A stretch of DNA of 64,000 nt from Limnohabitans sp. TEGF004 (GCF_027924965.1 NZ_AP027057.1:62001-126000); one strand, 5' to 3'. Shown: positions 25,434 to 33,865, counted from the stretch's first letter. A program made the numbers and translations. The notes: generated by a model not told the origin, from the letters alone.

Positions 25434-26594
25434 ATGACAAGTGATGTCTTTCACCGACCTAAGTATGCGCATGACATGGCTCAGCAGCTTCTGTACCCAA
25501 CAGCCTTTCAGCTCAATGTGCGTTCAGGCGTCTTTCTCTCTGGCATTCGCCGCATTGGTAAAACGACCTTTCTCAAGCAAGACCTGATTCCCGCACTTGA
25601 GGCACAAGGTGCTGTGGTTATCTATGTAGATCTTTGGGCTGATCGTTCGCGCTTGCCATCAGCTTTGGTCAACGAGGCCATCCAACAAACACTCACGCAA
25701 TTCAAAACGCCCGGATCGGATTTGTTGGAGCGATTCAAAAGCATGAACTTTGGGGCCGCAGGAATGACCTTTGGTTTCCAGCTTGAGCGCATTGGAACCC
25801 CTCATGGCGCTTCCATCGCCCAAGCGTTAAGCGAGCTGATAGACAAAGCAGGCATCAGTGTTGTCTTAATTGTTGACGAAGTACAACAAGCCTTGGTAAC
25901 AGATGATGGCTACAACCTCATGCATGCACTCAAAGCAGCTCGGGATGCGGTCAACTCAAAACCGGATGGGCGAGGCCATTTATTATTCTTAGGCACAGGG
26001 TCACACAAGTCATTGGTGACAGATATGGCAACGCGCCGGTCACAACCATTTATGGGGGCTGTGACAACCACGTACGAGCCACTGGCTGGAGATTTTGTTG
26101 TATGGAAGTTAAAGCAACTCTCATCTGCCCATGAGCTGATTCTTGCGAGCCAGTCAGTGACGTATGAGGGTTTCAAGGCAATGGGCAATCGCCCTGAAGA
26201 ATTGCTCAAAGCACTGGTACAACTACAAACAACAAAAGTCGATCCCGATCAAGCATTTCCGATCATTTGTGCAACGCTAGCATCTGCTGCTGCCGATGTT
26301 GAGCTGCAAACGCTGGATGAGTTTGGGGCTTTGGGAGAGGCCTTGTTTGAACGCATTGCAACAGGGCCTGAAACTGGTGTCACTGGCTTATATGGCGTAG
26401 ATTCGTTAGAAGCATTTACACAAACGGTGCATGCCTTGGTTGAAGCAAATCAGATTCAAAACTTGGTCGAAAAGATGATTGCTGCCAACCTCATCACAAG
26501 AAGCGGTCATGGGGTCTATGTTGTTGCAGATCCCTTCATCCGAAAAGTATGGCTAAGTCGCAAGTCCTTAGAAACGTCGTTGGTTAAGTCCTAG
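25434..26594 (+). CDS. AAA-type ATP-binding protein of unknown function
   Basis: This 386-residue soluble P-loop ATPase has its Walker A in LSGIRRIGKTTFLKQDL (about residue 40) and Walker B in SVVLIVDEVQQAL (about residue 145). A sensor-like LLFLGTGSHKS follows, and the C-terminal half is helical and may carry a winged helix. The layout resembles the archaeal-type or STAND-related ATPase group found on many mobile elements, for which functions are mostly unknown. It ends 18 bases before the reading frame of an H-NS protein on the same strand; the two may form one transcript. Nothing links it to conjugation directly. Confidence 0.65.
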   Translation: MTSDVFHRPKYAHDMAQQLLYPTAFQLNVRSGVFLSGIRRIGKTTFLKQDLIPALEAQGAVVIYVDLWADRSRLPSALVNEAIQQTLTQFKTPGSDLLERFKSMNFGAAGMTFGFQLERIGTPHGASIAQALSELIDKAGISVVLIVDEVQQALVTDDGYNLMHALKAARDAVNSKPDGRGHLLFLGTGSHKSLVTDMATRRSQPFMGAVTTTYEPLAGDFVVWKLKQLSSAHELILASQSVTYEGFKAMGNRPEELLKALVQLQTTKVDPDQAFPIICATLASAAADVELQTLDEFGALGEALFERIATGPETGVTGLYGVDSLEAFTQTVHALVEANQIQNLVEKMIAANLITRSGHGVYVVADPFIRKVWLSRKSLETSLVKS

Positions 26595-26612
26595 CATACG
26601 AAGTTTGATCAG

Positions 26613-27011
26613 TTGGCAGCGCTTCAAAAACAACGCGAAGCACTCGAGAAGGAAGAGCAAGCGCTCAAAGCCAAGTCGCATGACAAGATCTTGAGCAAAA
26701 TTGTTCAAATGGCTAAAGACGCAGGTTTGACAGCAAGCGATATTTCTAAGGCGATGGACGCTGGCAAGGGTGGTAAGACTGCCAAGGCTGTGCGTGCAGC
26801 CAAAAAGAACAGTTTGGCAGGTAAAAAAGTCCCTGCTAAATACCGTAACCCCGCTAATCCAGAGCAAAGCTGGACGGGGCGTGGTGTGGCACCAACGTGG
26901 GTGCAGTCATTGAAGGCTGCTGGTACTTTGGAATCAGCCTTGATACCCAACTCACGGCTGCAGTTCAAACGCCTGCTTTTCCACACAATTTTGAGGCCGT
27001 GCAGAGGTTAA
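26613..27011 (+). CDS. H-NS family nucleoid protein (start uncertain)
   Basis: This xenogeneic-silencer type protein has a coiled-coil N-terminus (LQKQREALEKEEQALKAK) for dimerisation, a Lys/Ala-rich linker, and the DNA-binding motif KYRNPANPEQSWTGRGVAPTW, the betaproteobacterial H-NS form that enters the minor groove of AT-rich DNA. The normal N-terminus of such proteins extends a few residues earlier. In frame these read T-K-F-D-Q with no ATG (CATACGAAG), so the original start seems mutated and TTG 26613 is the first usable start. The C-terminus (after ALIPNS) also looks extended. A mobile-element H-NS would silence nearby transferred genes. Confidence 0.65.
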   Translation: MAALQKQREALEKEEQALKAKSHDKILSKIVQMAKDAGLTASDISKAMDAGKGGKTAKAVRAAKKNSLAGKKVPAKYRNPANPEQSWTGRGVAPTWVQSLKAAGTLESALIPNSRLQFKRLLFHTILRPCRG

Positions 27012-27077
27012 CGCAGGCGACTGTTGCAGGCATGTCGCAAAACATTTGTTTTACGACAAAGATGGTTTGCACACCAG

Positions 27078-27120
27078 GTCAATTATAGTTATACTTTGAT
27101 ATAATATTATCCATTGGAGG
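27078..27120 (+). promoter_or_regulatory. Promoter of the MazE/MazF pair
   Basis: A consensus -10 box TATAAT lies at 27100-27105 with a weak -35 (GTCAAT, 16 bases upstream). The AT-rich near-palindrome around it is a likely site for MazE autoregulation. TTGGAGG follows as a strong ribosome site. Confidence 0.55.
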
Positions 27121-27125
27121 CTCTC

Positions 27126-27383
27126 ATGCATACAACCAATCTTCGGAAGGTCGGCGGCTCAATCATGTTGGCCGTTCCGCCGGCGTTCCTTGACCAACTG
27201 CACCTGCAAGCTGGTGCGACAGTCGGTCTCGCAGTCGATCACGGCTGCTTGGTGGTCAATCCCCGTCCACGGCCACGCTACACGCTCGCAGAGTTGCTGG
27301 CCACGTCGGACTATTCGCAGCCGCAACCGACCGAGGAACGCGAATGGATCGATGCGCCTGCCATGGGTGGTGAACTGTTATGA
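27126..27383 (+). CDS. MazE/PemI-like antitoxin (AbrB fold)
   Basis: This 85-residue swapped-hairpin AbrB-type antitoxin reads TTNLRKVGGSIMLAVPPAFLDQLHLQAGATVGLAV at the N-terminus, the DNA-binding half of MazE-like proteins. An acidic, flexible tail (YSQPQPTEEREWIDAPAMGGELL) follows, which would occupy the toxin active site. The ATG at 27126 is placed just after GGAGG. It overlaps the toxin start by four bases (ATGA). Confidence 0.85.
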   Translation: MHTTNLRKVGGSIMLAVPPAFLDQLHLQAGATVGLAVDHGCLVVNPRPRPRYTLAELLATSDYSQPQPTEEREWIDAPAMGGELL

Positions 27384-27706
27384 AGCGAGGAGACATCTAT
27401 CTTGTATCGCTCGATCCGACCGCCGGTCACGAACAAAGCGGCAGCCTCCCCGTCCTGGTCGTATCGCCTGCCGAGTTCAACGATGCCACGAAATTACCAG
27501 TGATCTTGCCCATCACCAACGGCGGTGAGTTCGCGCGCCGGCTTGGCTTCGCCGTGCCCGTAACCGGCATCAAGACGACCGGCGTCGTGCGCTGTGACCA
27601 GCCGCGCGTAATCGATCTGGCCGCCCGTCATGCCCGTAAGGTGGATACGTTGCCGGCGCTACTCATGGATGAAGTGCTGGCAAAGGTCGCCACGGTCTTC
27701 GAGTGA
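27380..27706 (+). CDS. MazF/PemK-family endoribonuclease toxin
   Basis: This 108-residue MazF-fold ribonuclease cleaves mRNA when not bound by its antitoxin. The family pattern is complete: KRGDIYLVSLDPTAGHEQSGSLPVLVVSP, PITNGGEFARRLGFAVP and TTGVVRCDQPRVIDL. The Arg of the R-C-D-Q element is the usual catalytic position. The gene is intact and directly coupled to the antitoxin. Behind it lies a scrap of the same third gene that follows the ParD/ParE-type pair at 19296. Confidence 0.9.
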   Translation: MKRGDIYLVSLDPTAGHEQSGSLPVLVVSPAEFNDATKLPVILPITNGGEFARRLGFAVPVTGIKTTGVVRCDQPRVIDLAARHARKVDTLPALLMDEVLAKVATVFE

Positions 27707-27720
27707 AGACAGCAGTGAGC

Positions 27721-27819
27721 ATGAATGAAATTCGTCGACTGGCCGCGAAGATCGACCAGGACATGCAACAGCTTTCGGCTTACAACCTCGTATTGGAAAG
27801 ACTGAAAACGGAGGGCTGA
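27721..27819 (+). pseudogene. 5' scrap of the TA-associated third gene
   Basis: MNEIRRLAAKIDQDMQQL repeats almost exactly the start of the gene at 19296 (the DNA matches over about 57 bases with only a handful of differences). After 18 codons the similarity stops and the frame ends as AYNLVLERLKTEG. It is a recombination leftover, now directly in front of an orphan antitoxin gene. Confidence 0.7.
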
Positions 27820-27822
27820 CAA

Positions 27823-28131
27823 GTGAAAGACCGAAACCATGACGAGGCGATGGCCGAACTGTTTCGGGATGACTCACAGTTCGCAGCCGAATATCTAAAT
27901 GATTTACTGCAAGACGGTGAGCCCGCGGACCTGTTGGTCGCGTTGCGGCAAATTGCACAAGCACACGGCGGTGTGCGTTCGGTTGCCAAGGAAACAGAGC
28001 TGAACGCTAACCAATTTTATCGCACACTGTCACCCCAAGGTAACCCTGAGCTGCGCAGCCTTTTTGCAGTACTCAAAGCGTTGGGTCTACGCCTAGCCAT
28101 ACAACCTGCAGGGCCGCATGCCGCCACCTGA
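27823..28131 (+). CDS. HigA-like antidote protein, orphan
   Basis: This 102-residue protein matches the 'addiction module antidote' family (HigA/DinJ-like COG3636 group): HDEAMAELFRDD, EYLNDLLQDGEPADLLVALRQIAQAHGGVRSVAKET, then LNANQFYRTLSPQGNPELRSLFAVLKALGLRL, which includes a helix-turn-helix. The RelE-type killer gene normally in front of it is missing; only the third-gene scrap is there. It could still neutralise a related toxin elsewhere (anti-addiction), but this is inference. Confidence 0.75.
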   Translation: MKDRNHDEAMAELFRDDSQFAAEYLNDLLQDGEPADLLVALRQIAQAHGGVRSVAKETELNANQFYRTLSPQGNPELRSLFAVLKALGLRLAIQPAGPHAAT

Positions 28132-28314
28132 GATTTACGCCGGTTTGGGCTCATTCCCAGTGATTGTCGAAGATTTGACCAAACTTTGATTTTTCGGGGA
28201 CTAGGCAAATTTGGCCAATTACAAGCGGCAGCTCGTGAAGCGGGGGTAGAGTTGATCGTCTATCGCTGAAGGAACACCCTCCCCAAATGAAAAACCATCA
28301 TTTTAAAAAATGGA

Positions 28315-28608
28315 ATGCGCTCAATCCACCCAGGCGAGATTTTTCTACAGGACTACATCAAGCCAATTGGTATCAGTGTTCGTGCTTTGTCAATCGCCTT
28401 GCATGTCCCGTATTCACGTTTGCGCGAAATTGTGGATGGCAATCGTGGCGTGTCGGCAGACACGGCCTTGCGGCTTGAGCGCTACTTTGGCAGCGAGGCA
28501 CAAAGGTGTCTTTCTTTACAAGCCGCATATGATTCGCGAATCGCAGAGAAGAAGAGCGCAAAAATCATCACGCGTGAGATTGCCACATTTGACTTGGTTG
28601 CTGCTTGA
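28315..28608 (+). CDS. HigA-family antitoxin (XRE type), orphan
   Basis: This 97-residue helix-turn-helix antitoxin reads IHPGEIFLQDYIKPIGISVRALSIALHVPYSRLREIVDGNRGVSADTALRLERYFG, the canonical HigA N-terminus and DNA-binding core. The HigB toxin usually upstream is absent. Before it, at 28190-28267, a short frame ends in GKFGQLQAAAREAGVELIVYR, which may be the last scrap of another toxin. No strong ribosome site precedes 28315. It is likely a leftover of a broken higBA locus. Confidence 0.8.
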   Translation: MRSIHPGEIFLQDYIKPIGISVRALSIALHVPYSRLREIVDGNRGVSADTALRLERYFGSEAQRCLSLQAAYDSRIAEKKSAKIITREIATFDLVAA

Positions 28609-29228
28609 CCGTATCGCTAGCATAGATGGCGCGGGAAACGGGAATCGATCTTGTTGAATTTATGGGATCGCCTTTTCGGCATACTGTTCATTGCTAAATA
28701 CTCACCCGCAAAAATTGTTAGGGCGACCGCGTACAACAACCGAAATTTAAAAGGAACACCTTGTTCACGACAAGGCACAACAGACCGCGAACCTGGAAGT
28801 CATTGGACAAGCTAATGGCCTTTCTCCAAAAAGAGAAGATTTATAACTTCATCAAAAGCTTTGAGCTGCTTTAAGCCGCCGCTTTTTATTTCTCGTACAC
28901 ATTTCCTAGTTAGTGATTTGCCGCTGATGGCCGTAGGTCAAGCTGCGCCTTTAATTCTTGACGGGCTACCAACGCCAGTCCAGTGAGCGTTGAGACTTTC
29001 TATAGCTTTCTTTAAAAGGCTCGATGGTTCAACGCTTTTGCCAGTTTCCCACACCTCGTAGAGCGGGTCTAAAAGACCGCGAAGGCCGCAGGCAAAACAC
29101 CCCAGAAACATTGCCTTGTGCGTGAGCATTTTTCTCGTGCCATCGCATTGCTTGCACCAAATCAGACTCTGAAATCTTCATAAATACAACCTTTAAAGGA
29201 ATTTTCTTATATCTTTGTTTACTTTTAA
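28609..29228. other. Region between orphan antitoxin and conjugation operon
   Basis: These about 620 bases hold no secure gene. On the minus strand a small frame from ATG 29181 (MKISESDLVQAMRWHEKNAH, with AAAGG upstream) seems to continue, after a shift near 29120, in a second frame to a stop at 28938 (FACGLRGLLDPLYEVWETGKSVEPSSLLKKAIESL). Joined, these would make a protein of about 80 residues, so this may be a frameshifted small plasmid gene. The rest is AT-rich and may contain control sites for the transfer operon. Confidence 0.35.
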
Positions 29229-29257
29229 TTTACATACGAAAATGCACGATATATAGT
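29229..29257 (+). promoter_or_regulatory. Sigma70-type promoter of the conjugation operon
   Basis: TTTACA (29229-29234) and TATAGT (29252-29257) are separated by exactly 17 bases in an AT-rich stretch, 83 bases before the first gene of a 30-kb single-strand gene block. The short imperfect repeats CATACG and CATACGT around it could be operator half-sites for a plasmid repressor. Confidence 0.6.
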
Positions 29258-29339
29258 ATCTCATACGTAATAACAATCACTATTGTCAGAACAAATGATC
29301 AAAACAAACCAAAAAGAGTTAAAAAATGGAGGCGCGGTA

Positions 29340-29657
29340 ATGAGAGCCACGAAAATCCATTTGTTGACTCAACTGGAGACGAAATTGCTGAAAGTGACCG
29401 AGGCGCAGCTGCGTGAATACGCAGCGGCATCCACCATCAAACAAGAAACCATTCTTTGTACTGACGAGGGGTTTGTTTTGACGTTCACCTTGTCGTGGAA
29501 GCCCGGCGTGTTCACGCTGTTCACGGTCAGAAGTGGTCGACCACGGACCTTTAAGTCGGTGGATCGGATGCTGAAGTATTTGGAAAAACAAAACTTACTT
29601 TTAGACGAAATCACTCTCAAGTTGAAGCCAACAACTCCCGCAACCCAACCCACTTAA
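29340..29657 (+). CDS. Small plasmid-type protein at the head of the transfer operon
   Basis: This 105-residue soluble protein is unrecognised. It has a helical N-terminus (HLLTQLETKLLKVTEAQLREYAAASTIKQET) and a C-terminal beta/alpha part that contains FTLFTVRSGRPRTFKSVDRMLKYLEK. Similar small proteins in front of virB2-type operons or near partition genes have been given varied names, so I give no symbol. The ATG at 29340 has GGAGG 7 bases ahead; upstream in-frame ATGs lack this. It lies 17 bases before the pilin gene and would be the first protein made from the operon. Confidence 0.6.
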   Translation: MRATKIHLLTQLETKLLKVTEAQLREYAAASTIKQETILCTDEGFVLTFTLSWKPGVFTLFTVRSGRPRTFKSVDRMLKYLEKQNLLLDEITLKLKPTTPATQPT

Positions 29658-29674
29658 AACCAAAGGAATCAGCT

Positions 29675-29995
29675 ATGAAAAAAGCTACTAAGACATTTAC
29701 CAAATCGGCAATTTTTGCCGTTGCTATCCCATTGATGGCCTTGCTTTTTAGCGATCTTGCTATGGCGCAGGTCGCAACCTCTGCGGCCTCAAAGGTCAAC
29801 CAGACGCTCAACGGATTCCTCTATGTGGTCATGAGTGTTGGTATTGCGCTTTTTACTGCCGCGCTTGTGTTGATTGGTTACAAATTTGCGTTCGTTGAAG
29901 GTACGAAGTTCAGCGACCTCAAGGGCGTGTTGATTGGCGGCGTTTTGTTCGGCGCAGCTGGTGCTATTGCTGGCTTCTTGGTTACAGGCGCTTAA
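29675..29995 (+). CDS. virB2: VirB2-family conjugative pilin
   Basis: This 106-residue TrbC/VirB2 pilin is the major subunit of the extracellular pilus of the type IV secretion system. It has a long signal peptide ending in LAMAQ, a short mature N-terminus and two hydrophobic helices (VVMSVGIALFTAALVLIGYKFAF and VLIGGVLFGAAGAIAGFLVTGA) linked by a small polar loop. The length and two-helix design are normal for the family. A good AAAGGA ribosome site precedes it, and virB3 follows after 12 bases. Confidence 0.88.
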   Translation: MKKATKTFTKSAIFAVAIPLMALLFSDLAMAQVATSAASKVNQTLNGFLYVVMSVGIALFTAALVLIGYKFAFVEGTKFSDLKGVLIGGVLFGAAGAIAGFLVTGA

Positions 29996-30007
29996 CAGGT
30001 AAGCGGC

Positions 30008-30328
30008 ATGGAAGAACACACGATTTTCAAAGGCGCTACGCGCCCCCCGCTTTTGATGGGGGTGCCAATGATCCCTCTCATTCTTCTTGGCTTGAGTTGT
30101 CTCTTGCCAATTGGAATTTTGATCATCGTGTTCCAAAAATTCTTTTTGCCGCTTGTCCTTGCTGTCATCTTTTTCGTTCTGTTTTTCTACATGCGTCATG
30201 TCACAAAAAAAGACCCATGGTTGCTAGAGGCAAAACGAAAAAGACTGATGTTGCGTCGTCGCAAAGGTGATGTCGCTCGGTGGGGTGGTGTGAGTTACGG
30301 CCCAACAAATATGAACCGCAAAAAATAA
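30008..30328 (+). CDS. virB3: VirB3-family inner-membrane protein
   Basis: This 106-residue VirB3 protein is an inner-membrane partner of the VirB4 ATPase at the base of the secretion channel. It shows the typical start IFKGATRPPLLMGVPMIPLILLG, which leads into a hydrophobic hairpin (residues about 18-60), and a basic cytoplasmic tail. The segment THRPP-like ATRPP is characteristic. virB4 begins 2 bases after its stop, consistent with coupled translation of the two partners. Confidence 0.88.
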   Translation: MEEHTIFKGATRPPLLMGVPMIPLILLGLSCLLPIGILIIVFQKFFLPLVLAVIFFVLFFYMRHVTKKDPWLLEAKRKRLMLRRRKGDVARWGGVSYGPTNMNRKK

Positions 30329-30330
30329 CC

Positions 30331-32769
30331 ATGCGAACTATCCAAGAAATTCAACATGCCATGGACAGCTCCCGCGCAGTTGCAGAGCATGTGCCGTACT
30401 CCTCTGCTGTATCAGACAGCGTGATCAAGCTTAAAGATGGCAATGGTTACTTGGCCACGTTTGAGATTGAAGGCGTCGACTTTGAAACGTGCGGCCCCGA
30501 GCAAATCGAGATTTACAAAAACCAGCTCCATCAGGTGCTCATCGCATTTGGCGGCGGTCAATACGCACTTTGGACACACAAGATTCGCCATCGAATCACC
30601 GAGACACAAAACGCTCAGTTTGACAATCAATTCTGCTTAGAGGTTGCTAACGCCTACCAAGAGAAATTAGCTAAGACGGTCATGATGCGTACCGCGCTAT
30701 TTATGACTGTCATTTATAGACCGTTTGAGCAGTCTGCATTAAAAGGCCTCGGCTTTGGCTCGCTGGAGGCGTTCATTGCCTTTGAAAATGAATGTGTTGA
30801 ACAAATCAATCAAGCTTGCGAGCAGGTTAAATCAACCCTTAAAAAATACAAACCACGCTTGCTAGGTGAGTACGAACGTGACGGCGTTCAGTATTCAGAA
30901 CTACAGGCGTTTTTAGCTTTTTTGGTGAACGGTGAATGGCAAGAAATTCCGACCTCACGTGTTCGTCTTGATGAGTACCTTTGCACAACTCGTAAAACAT
31001 TTGGTGACACCAGCGGCGTGATCCAAATCACAGGGCAAGAAGGCAAGCGCTATGCCTCAGCAATTGAGCTAGCCAATTATGCAGACAGAGCAGGGGCACT
31101 AGCGCTCAGCCAGCTTCTGTACGCAGACCAAGAGTTTGTTGAAACGCAGGCGTTTTCAATCATGAACGACGCAGATGCCATCAAGTGGTACAGGACACAA
31201 CGCGGTCAAATGTTTGCAGGCAACCAAGCAAGCGTTGACGAGTTGCGTCAGTTTGACGAGGTTGTCGAATCCTTGCGGAAAAATGAACTTGTTGCGGGCC
31301 AGTACCACTACAGCATGACAGTTTTTTCTGACACCCCAGACAAGATCAGAAAAGACCAAAGTGAAATTCTCACCATGCTTGGCCACGCTGGTTTTAAGGG
31401 GGCCGTTCAAACTGATGTGCCTGAGTCGTCGTGGTTTTTCCAACTACCGGGCAACTGGCGACACATGACACGCAAAGCCACCTTAACGAGTTGGAACTTT
31501 GTATGTCTTTCCCCGTTTCATAGCTTCATGGCTGGCAAGAAAGCGGGCAATCCCTGGGGCGAGGCGCTTTGCATCTTTGATAGCCCCTCTGGTCAGCCAT
31601 TTCACTTTAACTTTCATTGCTCCCCTGAAGACCACGACAGCACAGACGCGAAATTGCCCGGCAATACCACAATTTTTGGTGCAACGGGCGTTGGTAAAAC
31701 AACGCTTGAACTTTTCTTAGCTTGTATGTTGAACAAATACAAAACCAAGATCGTTTTCTTGGATATGGATCGCGGCGCTGAAATTGCGCTTCGCGCAATG
31801 GGGGCAACGTACAAGTCATTTGAGCGAGGCATTCCAACTGGCATTAACCCATTCCAATGGGCCGACACACAACACACTCGTGATTTCTGTCGCAAGCTCG
31901 TGACTCAAATTCTCACGCAGGGCAAAGAGCAGCTAACCGCCGAAGAAGAGGTTTTGGTCTCTACTGCGATTGAGCGTGTATTTGGTATGGGCCATCCAAT
32001 GCGCCGTCTAGCGCTGGTGGCACAGCAACTTCCTCCGACAGAGTTGCATGGTCGCAGCTCTCTCCAAGCGAAATTGCGTCGATGGGTCAACGACGGTGAT
32101 TTGGCTTGGGTGCTAGACAGCCCCCAAGACACATTGAAGTTGGACTCGAATACCAAATTTGGGTTCGACTATTCGACTTTCATTGACGACAAAGAAATTT
32201 GCCCACCGTTCGTTATGTGCCTGCTGCACATCAGTGAAACATTGATTGATGGCACGCCGTTCGCGTTGTTCATGGAAGAGTTCTGGAAGCCATTACAAAA
32301 CCCGGCCTTTTCGGAGTTTGTGCGCGACAAGCTCAAGACCATTCGTAAGCAGTCCGGCTTCGTATGTTTGACAACCCAACAGCCCGATGACGTTCTTGAT
32401 CACGAACTAGCTAAGACGGCCGTTCAGCAATCGGTTACGGGCATTTACTTGCCTAACCCTAATGCGATCAAGAAGGACTATGTCGAGGGCTTCAAAGTAA
32501 CGCCACAAGAGTTCGACATTATTCGTTCACTGCCAACTGCCTCGCGTGCATTTCTTGTGAAACAAGACGGCAAAAGTGCGGTAGTGCGATTTGATCTTGG
32601 TGGACTTGATGACGTGATCACGATCTTGAGTGGTAGCCAAGACAACATTGAATTGCTGGATGAAATTCGAAAGTCGGTTGGCGATGCTCCAGAAGCATGG
32701 GTTCCGCTGTTGATTGAGAAAGTCAACGAACGTCGTGAAGAGCGTAGATCAGAGAAAGCAGCCGCATGA
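30331..32769 (+). CDS. virB4: VirB4-family ATPase
   Basis: This 812-residue ATPase energises pilus assembly and substrate transfer at the inner membrane. The N-terminal CagE/TrbE/VirB domain (about 1-400) includes the conserved CLSPFHSF region. The ATPase domain has Walker A in FGATGVGKTTLELFLA (about residue 450), KIVFLDMDRG, the Walker B region PFALFMEEFWKPLQN, and the later FVCLTTQQPDDVL. The ATG at 30331 follows virB3 directly; a longer in-frame start at 30280 lies inside virB3 and is not used. The stop overlaps virB6 by four bases. Confidence 0.93.
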   Translation: MRTIQEIQHAMDSSRAVAEHVPYSSAVSDSVIKLKDGNGYLATFEIEGVDFETCGPEQIEIYKNQLHQVLIAFGGGQYALWTHKIRHRITETQNAQFDNQFCLEVANAYQEKLAKTVMMRTALFMTVIYRPFEQSALKGLGFGSLEAFIAFENECVEQINQACEQVKSTLKKYKPRLLGEYERDGVQYSELQAFLAFLVNGEWQEIPTSRVRLDEYLCTTRKTFGDTSGVIQITGQEGKRYASAIELANYADRAGALALSQLLYADQEFVETQAFSIMNDADAIKWYRTQRGQMFAGNQASVDELRQFDEVVESLRKNELVAGQYHYSMTVFSDTPDKIRKDQSEILTMLGHAGFKGAVQTDVPESSWFFQLPGNWRHMTRKATLTSWNFVCLSPFHSFMAGKKAGNPWGEALCIFDSPSGQPFHFNFHCSPEDHDSTDAKLPGNTTIFGATGVGKTTLELFLACMLNKYKTKIVFLDMDRGAEIALRAMGATYKSFERGIPTGINPFQWADTQHTRDFCRKLVTQILTQGKEQLTAEEEVLVSTAIERVFGMGHPMRRLALVAQQLPPTELHGRSSLQAKLRRWVNDGDLAWVLDSPQDTLKLDSNTKFGFDYSTFIDDKEICPPFVMCLLHISETLIDGTPFALFMEEFWKPLQNPAFSEFVRDKLKTIRKQSGFVCLTTQQPDDVLDHELAKTAVQQSVTGIYLPNPNAIKKDYVEGFKVTPQEFDIIRSLPTASRAFLVKQDGKSAVVRFDLGGLDDVITILSGSQDNIELLDEIRKSVGDAPEAWVPLLIEKVNERREERRSEKAAA

Positions 32770-33863
32770 GAATCGCAGCCCTTTTAGAGTCAAAGATCGA
32801 TGGCGTCCTGAGCGGTTATGTGAATGGCACCAGCGCCGCAGTTGCTGGTTATGCGGGTGGAATTGCTGTCGTAGGTCTCACAATTTATTTGGTCTACATG
32901 GGCTACGCATCAGCGCGTGGTGACTTATCGGAGCCACTTTCAAAGATCATAAAAGACCTTATGAAAATCGCTCTGGTTTTAACTGTTGCACTTGGCGGCG
33001 GCGCATACCAAGAATACGTAATAGGCTTTGCGAATGGGATTACCAGTGACCTGACATTTGCACTAACTCACGGTGCGGCAAAGACTGTTGGTGGTGCCAT
33101 TGATTACGCGAATTCAGGATGCGTCACGCTACCCACAGGGGCTGAATGCATTTCGTATGACAGTGTGTTTCTTGAGATGGCAATTGCGAAAAAAACCTGG
33201 GCAGGCATTCCAGATCCACTCTATACGGTTGTTTTTCTCATCATCGCGCTTGCTCAATTGGTGGTTTCAGTTCTTTGCATTTTGCCAATCATTCTGGCAA
33301 AAACAGGGATGGCATTGATGTTGGCTCTTGGGCCTATTTTTGTTCTGTTGGCACTCTTCCCAATCACTACCAAATACTTTGAAGCATGGCTTGCTGCGTT
33401 GATCGGATTTGTTATGACACAAGTTCTTGTAGCTGGGATATGCAGCGTTGTGCCAGAGATATTTAAAAACTTTCTCGACAAAGCCGTCCAACAGGGCGCA
33501 GTTGGTGACGCAACCGTGCTTGCGGATTCGCTAGCCGTGCTTATCGTGGCCATCGGCTTGGGATTTAGTGCGCTGCATGCCTCTCAAAAAGGCGCACAGC
33601 TTGCAGGTGGTGGCATGAGTATGGACTCCAAAGGTCTTGGCGGCATGGTTACGCAAGCAGTCATGAATCGGCTTATTCAAGGCCCTTCAGGTGGTGGCGC
33701 ACCAGGTGACGGAAAGTCAGAGTCTTCAGGCGGTGAAAACTCTGCCTCACTTACACCAAGTAAAGCCTACTTAGCAGGGCAAGCCGTTGGCAGAGCGCCA
33801 TACACCACGGGCAAAGCCGTTGGAAATATCTTGAACGCACTTGAGAAAAGAAGAGGGAGATAG
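32766..33863 (+). CDS. virB6: VirB6/TrbL-family channel protein
   Basis: This 365-residue polytopic inner-membrane protein has about six hydrophobic segments (for example VVGLTIYLVYMGYA, PLYTVVFLIIALAQLVVSVLCILPIILA and MALMLALGPIFVLLALFP). The last of these is the typical VirB6 core that contacts the substrate. A Gly/Ser-rich cytoplasmic tail follows. The gene comes before virB5, whereas in many virB operons virB5 precedes virB6. It overlaps virB4 and is 2 bases from virB5. Confidence 0.85.
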   Translation: MRIAALLESKIDGVLSGYVNGTSAAVAGYAGGIAVVGLTIYLVYMGYASARGDLSEPLSKIIKDLMKIALVLTVALGGGAYQEYVIGFANGITSDLTFALTHGAAKTVGGAIDYANSGCVTLPTGAECISYDSVFLEMAIAKKTWAGIPDPLYTVVFLIIALAQLVVSVLCILPIILAKTGMALMLALGPIFVLLALFPITTKYFEAWLAALIGFVMTQVLVAGICSVVPEIFKNFLDKAVQQGAVGDATVLADSLAVLIVAIGLGFSALHASQKGAQLAGGGMSMDSKGLGGMVTQAVMNRLIQGPSGGGAPGDGKSESSGGENSASLTPSKAYLAGQAVGRAPYTTGKAVGNILNALEKRRGR

Positions 33864-33865
33864 AA

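Noticed and set aside
30280..30330. Upstream start for VirB4
   Set aside because: It lies inside virB3 and lacks a ribosome site; the ATG at 30331 follows virB3 directly.
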